From: Larix kaempferi
Taxonomy: Eukaryota; Streptophyta; Pinopsida; Pinales; Pinaceae
Assembly (NCBI GenBank): GCA_027924585.1
Contig: BSBM01001941.1
Location: forward strand, 124,001 to 188,000
Reading direction: 5' to 3'
Length of the DNA stretch: 64,000 bases
Every line of letters begins with the position of its first letter. Within the stretch, counting starts at the first letter, position 1. Below, piece by piece: positions 1-10,665 of the stretch. A program made the translations under genes and the position numbers. The notes under the pieces were generated by a model. The model saw only the letters and a program-made list of their open reading frames with translations. It was not told the DNA's origin and ran no database searches.

Positions 1-960
1 AGTTGTGACAGGGGTTAGGGTTTATAAGGAATAACGATCAAAAGAGTAATTGATTATTTTGGATACAATTTATGGGTTATACTGATTATATATGATAAGG
101 GTTATGGTGGTTAAAGGTCAATATAGACAAACTTAAGGAAATTTTTTTTCTAGATATTATAGTGGTTAAGGCTTGGAGTTGAAGTGTTAGAGATGATAAT
201 AATAAGAATCGATAGATATTAAGATAATAAATGTTTTAGATTGTAGGCATAAGGGCGATAATGGTTATATGCTTCAAAAATTATAGTGGTTAGAGCTTAA
301 GGGCTAGGGAATAAAGTAAGGAGGGGTTAGGGTTAAAGGTTGATATAGAGTGATACATATTAAGTATTATGAGGGTTAGAAGTTATATTGGTGACTAATT
401 AGGGTTCATATTATTTGAAAGTTAGTGTTTAATTATGACAACAAACCCTTACCATATATAACCTATAATGAGTTTCTTATATATGATATCCAACATATAT
501 AACCCCTAACACCTTTCACCCTAAACATATAACAACTGACTCATTTCCCATATAACCTCCCGTCCCTTTAACATTTAACTCACATAAAGTCTAACCTCTT
601 ACCTCTATCAACCCTAAACCGTAATCCATATAGTATCAAACCATTCAACCCTTAAATACTATAATTTGTAATCCCTAACTAGTACAACCTATATCATATA
701 ATGCCTTTACCACTAACACCCATCCATTAAATCATAACCTCCACAAACATGAAACTTTATGATAACCCCTACCCACTATCACAACTAACTATATAACCTT
801 TAACCCTTACTCATTTTGACCACTAACCAAAATGATTCATCTCTAACCTGACCCCTATGACCCTAACCTTTATAGCCACTATCACGTGACATCTATAAAT
901 TCTAACAGTAACTTATGTAATCCATAAACCATGACTCTTCATAAACTCCTAAGCCTTAAT
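1..960. repeat. Degenerate telomere-motif-like tract with strand switch
   Basis: Bases 1-430 are dotted with GGTTAGGG/GGGTTA-like words on the plus strand (for example near 10-22 and 320-336). From about 435 to 960 the same kind of word appears as CCCTAA/AACCC (for example near 500-530, 605-615 and 860-870). The tract is AT-rich and very imperfect, so it is not a functional telomere. It could be an old interstitial telomere-like satellite in inverted arrangement. I see no gene in it. Confidence 0.4.
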
Positions 961-1099
961 AAACAAGGTCTGAGTTGGGAGTAGAGCCATGGTGAGAGGT
1001 ATGGAAATGATAATATTCTTGAAGGTGCATTTAAGGCGATATATAACTTATAGTATGGGAAAGGGGACCTCCAGAGAAATTGTTGGATATAGGGAACTA

Positions 1100-1290
1100 G
1101 GGGTTGACACCTTGAAAATGGGTTGAATGTTGGGATTTAAGGGTAGCACGAGTTGATATGTTTTATGACATATTGATTTGAGATCTATCAGATAAAGTTT
1201 CCATGGTGGGTATGTATAAACCTAAAGTTGGAACTACTTTGGAAAGTTGTTTGTGAGAAGGTTCTTTACCAATCACTGTAATGCTAAGAT
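1100..1290 (+). repeat. Direct repeat, copy 1 (about 190 bp)
   Basis: This stretch recurs at 2086-2277 in the same orientation with roughly 80-85% identity by eye. Shared blocks include TTGACACCTTGAAAATGGG near the start and ACTTTGGAAAGTTGTTTG near the end. The roughly 800 bp between the copies (1291-2085) is AT-rich and has no coding sequence I recognise. The pair could be ends of an unrecognised mobile element or a segmental duplication. Confidence 0.6.
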
Positions 1291-2085
1291 TCCATTTGGT
1301 GTTGGAAGTGGGGCATGAATTTTTTACAAGCTAGAGAAAAAACTTCATTGCAGGCTAAGCGGGATGATCTTGGATTTAATTGGATTATAGAAGTTGGGAT
1401 GAGTGGTTCAAATCCATCTGCTTGCAAAGTATGGGAGTCGTCTCATGTTGTCCCTTGATATTGGATGTTCAAAGGTCAGATGAGAATACCGGTTGGTATT
1501 GAAATCTATGTGTGTTGTTGAAGCTTGCATAGGTTGCATTTGTACTTGAGTTAAAAGTGGAACTCTATGAGAGGATGGAGGTCATGCATTGAGTTACATT
1601 GAAGCCAATTAGGTTAGGAATATTGTATATATTATTTAGATGTGCTTTAGGTTGAATAGATGTATACCGGAGTTAGAATTAACTTGATCAGGCTGAGGTA
1701 AATTATAATGTTTGTTTGATGGGCATTTGGATTGGGAATACCTTTCGTGTTGCTCATGGGTTGGATAAATTGACTAAGTGGCACATTATGAATATGATGG
1801 TTACAGTTAGGAATTCCTTGGTTAAGGTTTTGGTTGTGTTGAAGACATGTTTAGTTTGTGATGGGTTGGACAAAATCACGTGTTGTGATAGGCCAGTACC
1901 CAATTGCTTGTGTGGAGTTAGACTATGAAGGAAGACAATATGTATGTTGAGATATTGTGATAGGGGCAGTATTAGCCATTATTTACCTAAAGACACCTCT
2001 TTTAGAGGTGTTGGTATAGATTTATTAGTCAATTAGTTACAATGAGTTTGGAAGAGGATGGATAGAAACAATGTTTGAGAGAATA

Positions 2086-2277
2086 AGGGATTGACACCTT
2101 GAAAATGGGCTAAATTTGGGGTTTTAAGGGTAGCATGAGTTGATATGTTTTGTGACATATTGATGTGAGAGCTATCACATAGAGCTTCCATTGTGGATAG
2201 GTAGAAAGCTAATGTTTGAAATACTTTGGAAAGTTGTTTGCGAGAAGGTTCTCTAACAAGCACTATAATGCTAAAAT
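2086..2277 (+). repeat. Direct repeat, copy 2 (about 190 bp)
   Basis: Second copy of the repeat at 1100-1290. It begins at the TTGACACCTTG block and ends just before the GT-rich microsatellite. Neither copy has clear TG...CA ends, so an LTR assignment is not supported. Confidence 0.6.
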
Positions 2278-2344
2278 GCACATTAATGTGTTTTCACTTC
2301 CTACTTATACAATTGTTCAATATACACAACACTTAATTATTTAA

Positions 2345-2379
2345 CGCACATGTGCATGTGTGTGCATGCATGCACGCAC

Positions 2380-2418
<39 letters not shown>

Positions 2419-2442
2419 GGTGGGTGCATGCGTGTGCGTGTG

Positions 2443-2473
<31 letters not shown>

Positions 2474-2502
2474 GCATGCGTGTGCGTGTGCGTGTGTGTG
2501 TG
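2345..2502. repeat. GT/GGTG compound microsatellite
   Basis: A (GT)n run is followed by two successive copies of a unit of about 50 bp. Each unit consists of (GGTG)n, GCATGCGTGTGC and (GT)n, at about 2411-2457 and 2458-2502. The alternating purine-pyrimidine tract could adopt Z-DNA. From 2503 to 2868 I see only unidentified AT-rich sequence. Confidence 0.85.
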
Positions 2503-2868
2503 ATTGGTTAACTTTATATTAATAAGTCATTTGTTTTGTTTGGAAGTTTGTATTGTGTTGTCGAGTGCTTGAGTGTGCACTCGAGCACATGGTTCCTAGC
2601 CATCCTTTTATGGATAAATGTACTTATATGAGACACACTTCCACTCACTTACAACTTGGAAAACCCTGTAACTCGACAATAGCCTACTACTTTCAACATT
2701 ACCCATGAGTCTTATTTTCTTTTACCTTTGAGAGATATATTGTTGTGACAAAACCTAGATGGACTAACCTTCTCGAGGTGTTTCACATCCTAACATTTCA
2801 GTACAATGGAGTTGTATTATGCTAATTTCTTATTTTTATTTTTGGGGTTACTTAAATTGTTATTGTTT

Positions 2869-3442
2869 TGTTAAGATTCAATATGCTAAGATAGAGAACA
2901 TCAGTATTACATTCAATTTCACAACAATAGAATACACAGGATCACTGAAAGAACAACAAGCACAACATAAACACAAGAGACATAGATTTATCCTGGGAAA
3001 CCCTCATGGGGTAAAAAACCCAGCAAAGCTTCCTCAATATAGATGACCAACAAATACAAAGATGTATTCTTCAAACAAGATCTCTTTCTCCTCCTTTGCA
3101 GATCTCTCTCTCTCCTATGCGAGTTCACAAGTGAGTGGGGGTGTGTTAAATGAGGAACACACCTCCTCTATTTATACTCTACTTCACTTGACTTTTAACC
3201 CTAACTAGGTCGGCCCCAACAACTTAACCACTCATCTTAATCTTGACTGGGATGACCCCTCTAGGGGAATTAAACACCCCATTACAAATGAATCTAGGGG
3301 AACTAATGCCTCGAATTACATGGGAGGTTTTACCTCAATGACTTTACATAATAATAACATCCCGATGGAGGAATAAAACATCTTCGGATGAATAATAACA
3401 AAGTACAAGTAGAATATTCTTTGAAGTTACAATATTTCAACA
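2869..3442 (-). repeat. 3' LTR of copia element G
   Basis: This is 574 bp, beginning TGTTAAG and ending CAACA on the plus strand. It matches 8807-9380 over its full length. A TATAAATAG promoter motif reads on the minus strand at 3168-3176. The motif GTCGGCCCCAACAACTTAACC is mostly shared with the other copy, but a CpG-rich stretch near 3249-3263 has diverged. Confidence 0.95.
3168..3176 (-). promoter_or_regulatory. TATA box of the 3' LTR
   Basis: The plus strand reads CTATTTATA, which is TATAAATAG on the minus strand, in the middle of the LTR where an LTR promoter is expected. The same motif is kept at 9106-9114 in the 5' LTR. Confidence 0.6.
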
Positions 3443-3453
3443 CTCCCCCTTAA
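3443..3453 (-). promoter_or_regulatory. Polypurine tract of element G
   Basis: The minus strand reads AAGGGGGAG immediately before the TGTTGAAA start of the 3' LTR. This is the expected place and composition for the plus-strand primer. A second, nearly identical tract lies at 4917-4927. Confidence 0.75.
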
Positions 3454-3654
3454 CGAGAAGGATATTCTAACAACATCTGCAGGAGCAAGGAGTCATCAAC
3501 TAAATCATACATGATACATCTATAAATCATTGGAAGCTTTCTTCAATCATCATCAGTAACTCAACCAATTACTGGAACATAATCAATACTGGAACATCAA
3601 CATCGTCAGTAGTGAGTCTTCATCTTCTGCAGCACTTAATCAACTACAACAACA

Positions 3655-3892
3655 TCAACATTTGGATCTTCTGATCAACATCATCATCTGGATCTCTCGA
3701 TCAACAGCCTCATCGTCTGGATCTCCCGATCAACAACATCATCTAGATCTCTCGATCAACAACCTCATCATCTATATCTCCCGATCAACAACATCATCTG
3801 GATCTCTAGATCAACAACCTCATCGTCTGGATCTCTTGATCGACAACATCAATTGGATCTCTTGATCAACAACATCATCATCTGCAACACAC
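3655..3892. repeat. Minisatellite 1 of element G (about 30-bp units)
   Basis: Units of the form GGATCTCTCGATCAACAACATCATC repeat about eight times, alternating ACATCATC and ACCTCATC endings. Each unit contains GATC-NNNN-GATC, a small inverted repeat. It lies between the polypurine tract and minisatellite 2 in the untranslated 3' region of the element. Confidence 0.8.
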
Positions 3893-4320
3893 ATGGTCCT
3901 TCCTTTCAGAATTACGGGATCACTATCTAGGGATGATCAATCTCATCACAAAAAATATTTAAGACTATCCTTCCTTTTGGAATTACGGGATTTACTATCT
4001 AGGGATGATCAATCCCATCACAATCAATATTTAAGACTATCCTTCCTTTCAGAATTATGGGATTTACTGTCTAGGGATGATCAATCCCATCACAATCAAC
4101 ATTTAAGACTATCCTTCCTTTCGAAATTACTAGATTTACTATCTAGGTATGATCAATCCCATCACAATCAACATTTAAGACTATCCTTCCTTTCAAAATT
4201 ATTGGATTTACTGTTTAGGGATGATCAATCCCATCACAATCAATATTTAAGACTATCATTATTTTCGTAATTACAGGATTTACTATCTAGGGATGATTAA
4301 TCCTCAACCACTTACAGGAT
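3893..4320. repeat. Minisatellite 2 of element G (72-bp units)
   Basis: AAGACTATCC recurs at 3961, 4033, 4105, 4177 and 4249, an exact 72-bp period, with partial units on both sides. Each unit has GGGAT-GATCA-ATCCC, a hairpin-forming inverted repeat. The period is 24 codons, which leaves open frames on the plus strand. That strand is antisense to the element, so a protein is unlikely. Confidence 0.9.
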
Positions 4321-4394
4321 GGTTAATCCTGATCTCTTTAGGACATAAGATCCAGGGATGATACAATCCACTCGTCTACTTAGACAAAGTCTAA

Positions 4395-4890
4395 GGACCA
4401 CACATCGACCTCATCGTCGGTACAGGTATTCTTATATTCGACCTCATCATCGGAACAGGTAACCTCATCATCGATACAAGTATCCACATCATCAATACAT
4501 GTATCCTCATCATCGATACAAGTATCCTCATCATCGATACAAGTATCCACATCATTGATACAGGTATCCTCATCATTGATACAAGTATCCCCATCATCGA
4601 TACAAGTATCCACATCATCGATACAAGTATCCTCATCATCGATACAAGTATCCACATCATTGATACAGGTATCCACATCATCGATACATGTATCCTCATC
4701 ATCGATACAAGTATCCACATCATCGATACAAGTATCCTCATCATCGATACATGTATCCACATCATCGATACAAGTATCCTCATCATCGATACAAGTATCC
4801 ACATCATTGATACAAGTATCCTCATAGTCGACCTTACCGTCGATATAGGCAATCTTATCATCGATACATGTATCCACATCGATACCAGTA
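4395..4890. repeat. Minisatellite 3 of element G (21-bp units)
   Basis: About 20 units of GATACAAGTATCCTCATCATC, with ACATCATC alternating with TCATCATC, give a 21-bp period. Every unit carries the palindrome GATAC-NN-GTATC. Because the period is seven codons, the minus strand reads an open frame of alternating DTCIDDE and DTCIDDV heptads (4380-4895). The array starts about 20 bp downstream of the pol stop. No start context or homology supports translation. Confidence 0.92.
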
Positions 4891-4913
4891 TCCAAATATC
4901 ATCATTGACCATA

Positions 4914-6440
4914 TCACTCCCCCTTTCGAGGAGGGTCCTTCTGAACTACACCAATCTTGTCTCGGAAATACTCAAACTTTACTCGAGACAGAGGTTTGGT
5001 CAATACATCAACAACTTGTTCGTAAGTGCTCATATACTCGAGCATTATAGCTCCTTTCTGCACCATATCCCGTATATAGAAATATCGGATCTCTATGTGC
5101 TTTGAATTATCATGGAACAATGGATTCTCATTCATCTTGATACAACTCTGGTTGTCACACAAGATCACAGTGGGGTCCATCTCTAAGTCAAATAGTCCTG
5201 ATAACAATTTCCGAAGCCATATCGCTTCACAACTAGCAGAGCAAGATGCTATGTATTCTGCTTCAGCTATGCTGAGAGCCACACTGGACTGCTTCCTGCT
5301 AAAACATGAGATCATAGCAGATCCCAGACAATAACATCCACCCGATGTGCTATTTTTGTCTGAGACACTTCCAGCCCAATCTACATCTATATATCCATAC
5401 AGTCTGAAATCATTATCTCCAAGATAATATAGACCAAAATCTATCGTACCTTTTAGGTACCTCATCACATGCTTTACAACTATCAGGTGAACACGTCTAG
5501 GTTCCACCAGATACTGACTCAAGGTGTTCACAGCAAAGCATATATCTGGCCTGGTATTCGTTAGATACATCAATGACCCAATAATATGTCTGTACTGAGT
5601 TACATCAACCAATTATGACGATTCATCAGCCAACAACTTCAAGTTGGAATCCATGGGAGTGGTCATGGATTTACATTCCAACATATCAAATCTTTTCAAG
5701 ATTTCCACAGCATACTTTCCCTTGTTGAGAAAAATTCCTTCTGGGCCTTGCCATACTTCCAGACCTAGGAAGTAATGCATTAATTCGAGATATTTCATCT
5801 CAAATTCTGTAGCTAGCTTCTTCTTGCTTTCTATGATCTATTTCTCATTCCCTGTCAGAAAGAGATCATCCACATACAATAATAGTATGACATGTTCTTC
5901 ATCCATAAACTTAAGGTAAAGGTTAGGATCAACTTTAATTTTGGTAAATCCCAAACTTGTTAAGAAGCTATCAATTCTCTCTTTGTTATTGAACATCATT
6001 CACATTCTGCATTGAGTGATCTTCTGCATATCTATCTGTGCCATCTCCCGTCAAATGGGTCTACTGATATGAGCCTCAAGATCATTCGAACTGTATGGTG
6101 AGTTCCTTCTTTCATCCATCTAAGAGAAGAATTTCATCTGTTTATAGAAACCATCTTCAACCTTGTAGCAAAGGTTGAAATTTGCATCACCCGTGGTGAT
6201 CATTAAGCTCATCAAATGACTATCGATCCTGGGTACCCATACAGAGCTTTCTTCAATCGTGTGATTCTTTATCAAATCTTGGGAGTTTGCTCGATTCGCA
6301 CTTCTTCTTCAATTACACCATTAAGAGAACGGTCTTGTCATCCATGGGTGTGTCTAGCCACTTGGAGAAAACATCTTGTCATGATCCTCTCCCTCTTTCT
6401 AAGAGAATCCTCTAGCCACGAGCCTTCTATAGTACATTTG
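4914..6440 (-). pseudogene. Broken copia pol: reverse transcriptase and RNase H
   Basis: This is read right to left. RT N-terminal residues (LVARGFS, then a stop, then KEGEDHDKMFSP) lie near 6370-6440. A piece resembling LNGVIEEEV follows after an apparent internal deletion. The RT palm motif YVDD is near 5858-5870 in LLLYVDDLFLTGN. The region continues through YLELMHYFLGLEVW and an in-frame TAA at 5613-5615. Intact RNase H follows from 5612 to 4914, with DVDWAGSVSDKNSTSGG, the SIAEAEYIA active-site block and CDNQSC. It ends in PPRKGE and a stop. The order and motifs are those of Ty1/copia pol. The segment around 6000-6260 is scrambled, and the gene cannot encode an active enzyme. Confidence 0.9.
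4917..4927 (-). promoter_or_regulatory. Second polypurine tract at the pol stop
   Basis: The minus strand reads GAAAGGGGGAGTG across the last pol codons and stop. This nearly repeats the AAGGGGGAGTG found at the LTR edge (3443-3453). In many copia elements the polypurine tract sits right after RNase H. The 1.46 kb of minisatellites therefore appears to lie between two copies of the tract. Confidence 0.55.
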
Positions 6441-6840
6441 ATTTGTAAGTCTTCTTGTTGAACATCCATCACTTGTTCTTTGGAACATGTGTTCATCATC
6501 CTTCTTTTACATGATCTTTCCTACAAATCAAAGTTAATTACATGATTAGTAATACTTCATAATCATCAAATCATGTTGACATGATAACCTATTATGCATA
6601 CTGATATGATTCACCTAGTTATGCAACTATCTTGACCAATAATTTGGCACAACACTTTTCCATATCCTGTGTGCATATAGTGGCTATCTAGATGCCTTCC
6701 ATCTCTACCAAAACATACTATCAAGAGTGTGCACAGCTCTCAGCATGTCAGCAAAGAGGTTTCATTCTAGACAAGCAACAATGGAATGTTTGTCCAACTT
6801 ACCCATCATATCCATATTAGTAGTATACTTGTTCAATGCT

Positions 6841-7092
6841 ATATGAATGCTTACTCTATGCATGATATATTATAGGAATACAAATATGCATACAACTATT
6901 ACGAGCAATATCATTAACTATTCAGAGATTCAAGGGGTAACAACTAAAATACTTATCTTTTATCTTATATGAATGCTTACTCTATGCATGATATATTATA
7001 GGAATACAAATATGCATACAACTATTACGAGCAATATCATTAACTATTCAGAGATTCAAGAGGTAACAACTAAAATACTTATCTTTTATGTT
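6841..7092. repeat. Tandem duplication, 126-bp period
   Basis: ATATGAATGCTTACTC at 6841 recurs at 6967. The two 126-bp copies differ by only a few bases, so this duplication is far younger than most of the decay around it. It lies inside element G. The neighbouring 6441-8794 is AT-rich and shows no retrotransposon protein that I can identify. Confidence 0.95.
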
Positions 7093-8794
7093 TGTGTGGT
7101 TGTCTCCTGCTTGATCTCTATTTTCCCTTTATGATAGCATCATGATTATATGTCTTTGAACTTCTATCCATTCTGTACCACTATGCATGCTTAAGTGTGT
7201 ACTAGTTTCATCATTGTGACTTTTCTCAAGATCTCATACATAATCATACATTCATTAGTATAATCTTAATACTATCAAAGCATTATGATTCTAAATAATC
7301 TTAAGCATGTATGGTCAGAATCATTTCATACACAGGTATACTTATCTAAGATCCTAACACAAAGTAGGATTCTAACTTGATATAGGAAAGCATACCTGGA
7401 TTATCATGCTTGCTAGTTGTGTCTAACATACCAAAACAATGTCTTCTTTGTTCTCTTCAATGATTTAGAGACCTTGTGCTAGTAACCTACATATCTCATA
7501 AGTTAAGCATTTTATAACCAAATTATATATACCTTGTAAGTATAGCTTCTATGTGATCAATGACTATGGATGGTCATATGGATTTGTCTTTCTTGATGTA
7601 CCTTTCATGTTAGCATACAACATCATCCTCATACAACACCACAAGTGCATTAGTACAATCATAAGTGTCATAACCCTAATCAATGAATGTCTTCTATTAT
7701 TCTCATGCATTCATACTTTTACTAAGGTTATCAGACAATCTAAAATTAATCATAATTGTACTAACCTCAATAATATGAAGACAAACAGATTTCAAAACAT
7801 ACCTGTATCTCCTCAAGTCATACCTGTCGATATTGCTTGTAGTCTTCTTTATAAGGGTAAAACCCTAACCATCCAAGGTAGATCACTTGTAAAACATCTT
7901 ATATAGGCTCATGGTGCTAGGATGATAAATATCAGTGCCATTTAAACCTCCTTCATTGCTGCCCTATGAGTCTCCCAACTTTGCTAGGGTTTCTTCTTAC
8001 CCTAATTTTCAATCTCCTTCCTCCCACAACATTTTGATCGAGGAACAATATCTATGATGAATGGATTCCAAATCCATTATCAAAGTTTCTTAAGTTGCAT
8101 TAGGTGTATCCAACATTGTATCAGGTCCTTCCATACCTAAAAAAACTGAAAACCCTAAGTGAGAGCTTCTTCCTCCTCTTCCTTGATTTCCTCTGTTGAG
8201 CCATTTCAGATGTGCCGTATTTTTTCTGGTGTATCTCTAAAATTTTGGATCTACAGGGTCTGAAACTTCGACATGTGGTAGCTTGACTTGTCATCTTTAC
8301 AACCCCACAGGTTTGAGCTTAATTGGATTCTCCATCAGATATATATGCCCATTTTCCAAACATAACTTGTTTAAGGGATGAAACAACATAGCGAACTTGT
8401 ACGGAGTGCCACATGTCACTGTTTCATCTTCGGCCTCTAAAAATAGGACCTATGAAACTACAGTCCGTGCCCTAAATGTCACTTTTTACTAAATTTCATT
8501 TGGAGCTTCCTATCCCGAGATATGACCCTTTTACCTAGGTCACCTGTTTAAGGCTTCATTTGGAAGAGGCAGAAACCCTAACTTGTATAGATCATATCTC
8601 AGAATCCTGAACTCGGACACAAGGTACAAGAAAATGTCATCGTCGGCCTGTCCAATTTTCAAATCCTGAACCTTCTCCAAAATTTATTTATAGCGAAAGT
8701 TCTACGATGACTAGGTTTTGCTATACAAAACCTTTCAAATTGTCACAAGTGAAACAAGTGTCGTAAGTGCCATACATTGCCTTCCTTCAGGTTA

Positions 8795-8806
8795 GCTCTG
8801 ATACCA
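8795..8806 (-). promoter_or_regulatory. Primer binding site (initiator Met tRNA type)
   Basis: The minus strand reads TGGTATCAGAGC directly next to the 5' LTR, with no spacer. This is the classic plant LTR-element primer site complementary to the 3' end of initiator methionine tRNA. It fixes the orientation of element G. Confidence 0.95.
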
Positions 8807-9380
8807 TGTTAAGATTCAATATGCTAAGATAGATAACATCATTATTACTTTCAATTTCACAACAATAGCATATACATGATCACTGAAAGAACAATAAGCA
8901 CAACATAAACACAAGAGACATAGATTTATCCTGGGAAACCCTCATGGGGTAGAAAACCCATCAAAGCTTCCTCAATATAGATGACCAACAAATACAAAGA
9001 TGTAATCCCCAAACAAGAGCTCCTTCTCCTCCTTTGCAGTTCTCTCTCTCTCCTATGCGAGTTCACAAGTGAGTGAGTGTGTGTTAAATTAGGAACACAC
9101 CTCCTCTATTTATACTTTACTTCACTTGACTTTTAACCCTAACTAGGTCGGCCCCAACAACTTAACCACTCAACTTAATGTTGATTGGGCCGACCCCTTT
9201 AGGGGACTTAAACACCCCATTAGAAATGAATCTAGGGGAATTAATGCCCTGAATTACATGGGAGGTTTTACCTCAATGGCTTTACATAATAATAACATCC
9301 TGACGGAGGAATAAAACATCTCCGGATGAATAATAACAAAGTACAAATAGAATATTCTTTGAAGTTACAATATTTCAACA
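8807..9380 (-). repeat. 5' LTR of copia element G
   Basis: Full-length 574-bp partner of 2869-3442, bounded inside by the primer site and outside by the TGTTT duplication. The TATA motif is kept at 9106-9114 (minus strand). Confidence 0.95.
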
Positions 9381-9412
9381 TGTTTCACTCTGGTCTTCCA
9401 TTTTATATTATA

Positions 9413-9898
9413 GGAGCTAGAGGAGGCCATGGACATAGGTTGAGTTATTTCTAATGAGTACAAAAGACATGATGTGGGAAACAAGGCACACAAATATCAC
9501 ATTAACTTATGAAATATCAATCAGATGAAATTTAGTGCTCAATCAATTAATTTTCAAAATATAAGTACATTATATATTTTATTATCCAATCTTGGCAACA
9601 ATTAATGCACGTGGTCGATTATTTCAAGTAAAAAATGCAATTGGAGGAAATATAGAGTTGAGGAGTTCTTATAGAAAACAACAAAAATATGTACGTGGAG
9701 GTGGTCCTCGTACTATTTAAACATGTTGTAGTACAAAGAGGGTGGAAGAATACATAGCAATGGAGTCTGCAAATACAATAGAAAATGAGTGCACTTAAGA
9801 AGAGGTTGGTCACGATGATACTACATGGGATGAAAACTTCGAGAAAATTGTTGTTTGTGGATGTTTTGTATATCATGGAAATAAATAATTCAAACGGG
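9413..9898 (+). repeat. Tandem duplication copy 1 (570-bp period)
   Basis: This is the counterpart of 9983-10480. Shared blocks include GAGGCCATGGACATAG, TATCACATTAACTTATGA and TTGTTGTTTGTGGATGTTT. Its reading frame carries stops where copy 2 is open, so this is the more decayed copy. Confidence 0.85.
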
Positions 9899-9982
9899 AA
9901 ATTATACAAATATAGATTTGGCTATTTTTTTGGTAATCATTTAATTGGTGTACTAAAAATAATTATCATTATTATGTATTAC

Positions 9983-10480
9983 AAGAGCCAAAGGAGGCCA
10001 TGGACATAGATCAATTTATTTCGTTAAATTTGGACATAAGACGGTATGTGGGGCATCGGTTACACATATATCACATTAACTTATGAGATATCAATTAGAT
10101 GAAATGTAGTGCTCCATCCAATATTTATCACGATATAAGCACATTATATAGTTTATTATCAAATATTGGTAAAATTAATGCATGTTGTTGACTATTTCAG
10201 GTCAATAGTGGAATTGGAGCAAATGCAAAGTTGAAGTGTTGCATTGGAAAACAACGAAAATGTGTACATGGATGTAGAACTCATACTATTCAATCATGCA
10301 GTCGACAATGGGTGGAATATGATATAATAATGGAGTTTGCAAATACAATAGAAAAAGAGTGCATTGAACAAGAGGTTGGTCATCATGATGACACTACTTG
10401 GGATGAATACTTTGAGTCAATTGTTGTTTGTGGATGTTTCAAACGTTGTAGAAAGAAATAATTGAAATGAGGAATTGTAC
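9983..10480 (+). repeat. Tandem duplication copy 2, containing an exon-like frame
   Basis: Second copy of the 570-bp duplication. An open stretch at about 10201-10461 follows a splice-acceptor-like TATTTCAG. It reads a Cys-rich segment (CCIGKQRKCVHGC), an acidic EQEVGHHDDTTWDEY and a basic CGCFKRCRKK end. I do not recognise the family. It could be a piece of the CACTA element's second gene or a captured host exon. Confidence 0.7.
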
Positions 10481-10665
10481 AAAGACATTACATAAATTAT
10501 GACCTTCAAGTGGGTACTATGCCTCCTACCATTGGTTCAAATCCAATAGGAACTGTGGTAAGGAATTTTCAAATTCGATATAGTACATATGTATAAACAA
10601 ACTATTCACATTTAATTTTTATTTGAGTAATTAATATTTTTCATCATAAGTACTTGTAGGAGATA

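Larger units (their letters stand above)
2869..9380 (-). mobile_element. Ty1/copia LTR retrotransposon, non-autonomous (element G)
   Basis: The element is 6,512 bp and lies on the minus strand. Two 574-bp LTRs (2869-3442 and 8807-9380) have TG...CA ends. They are flanked by a perfect 5-bp target duplication, TGTTT (2864-2868 and 9381-9385). A perfect initiator-Met-type primer site touches the 5' LTR at 8795-8806. By hand I count about 35 differences between the LTRs (about 6%), so it is not a recent insertion. The only coding remnant is RT/RNase H at 4914-6440. I could not find gag, protease or integrase. The leader from 7093 to 8794 looks non-coding. The 3' region is filled by three minisatellites. 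It must have depended on enzymes from other elements. Confidence 0.93.

Noticed and set aside
3893-4270. 125-codon plus-strand frame with a 24-residue repeat
   Set aside because: It is antisense to the copia element, and the openness is explained by the 72-bp period.
3655-4890. CRISPR-like look of regularly spaced repeats
   Set aside because: Units are contiguous minisatellites without unique spacers, there are no cas genes, and the context is a plant retrotransposon.
5095-5334. Plus-strand frame inside the copia RNase H
   Set aside because: It is the antisense shadow of the RNase H domain on the minus strand.
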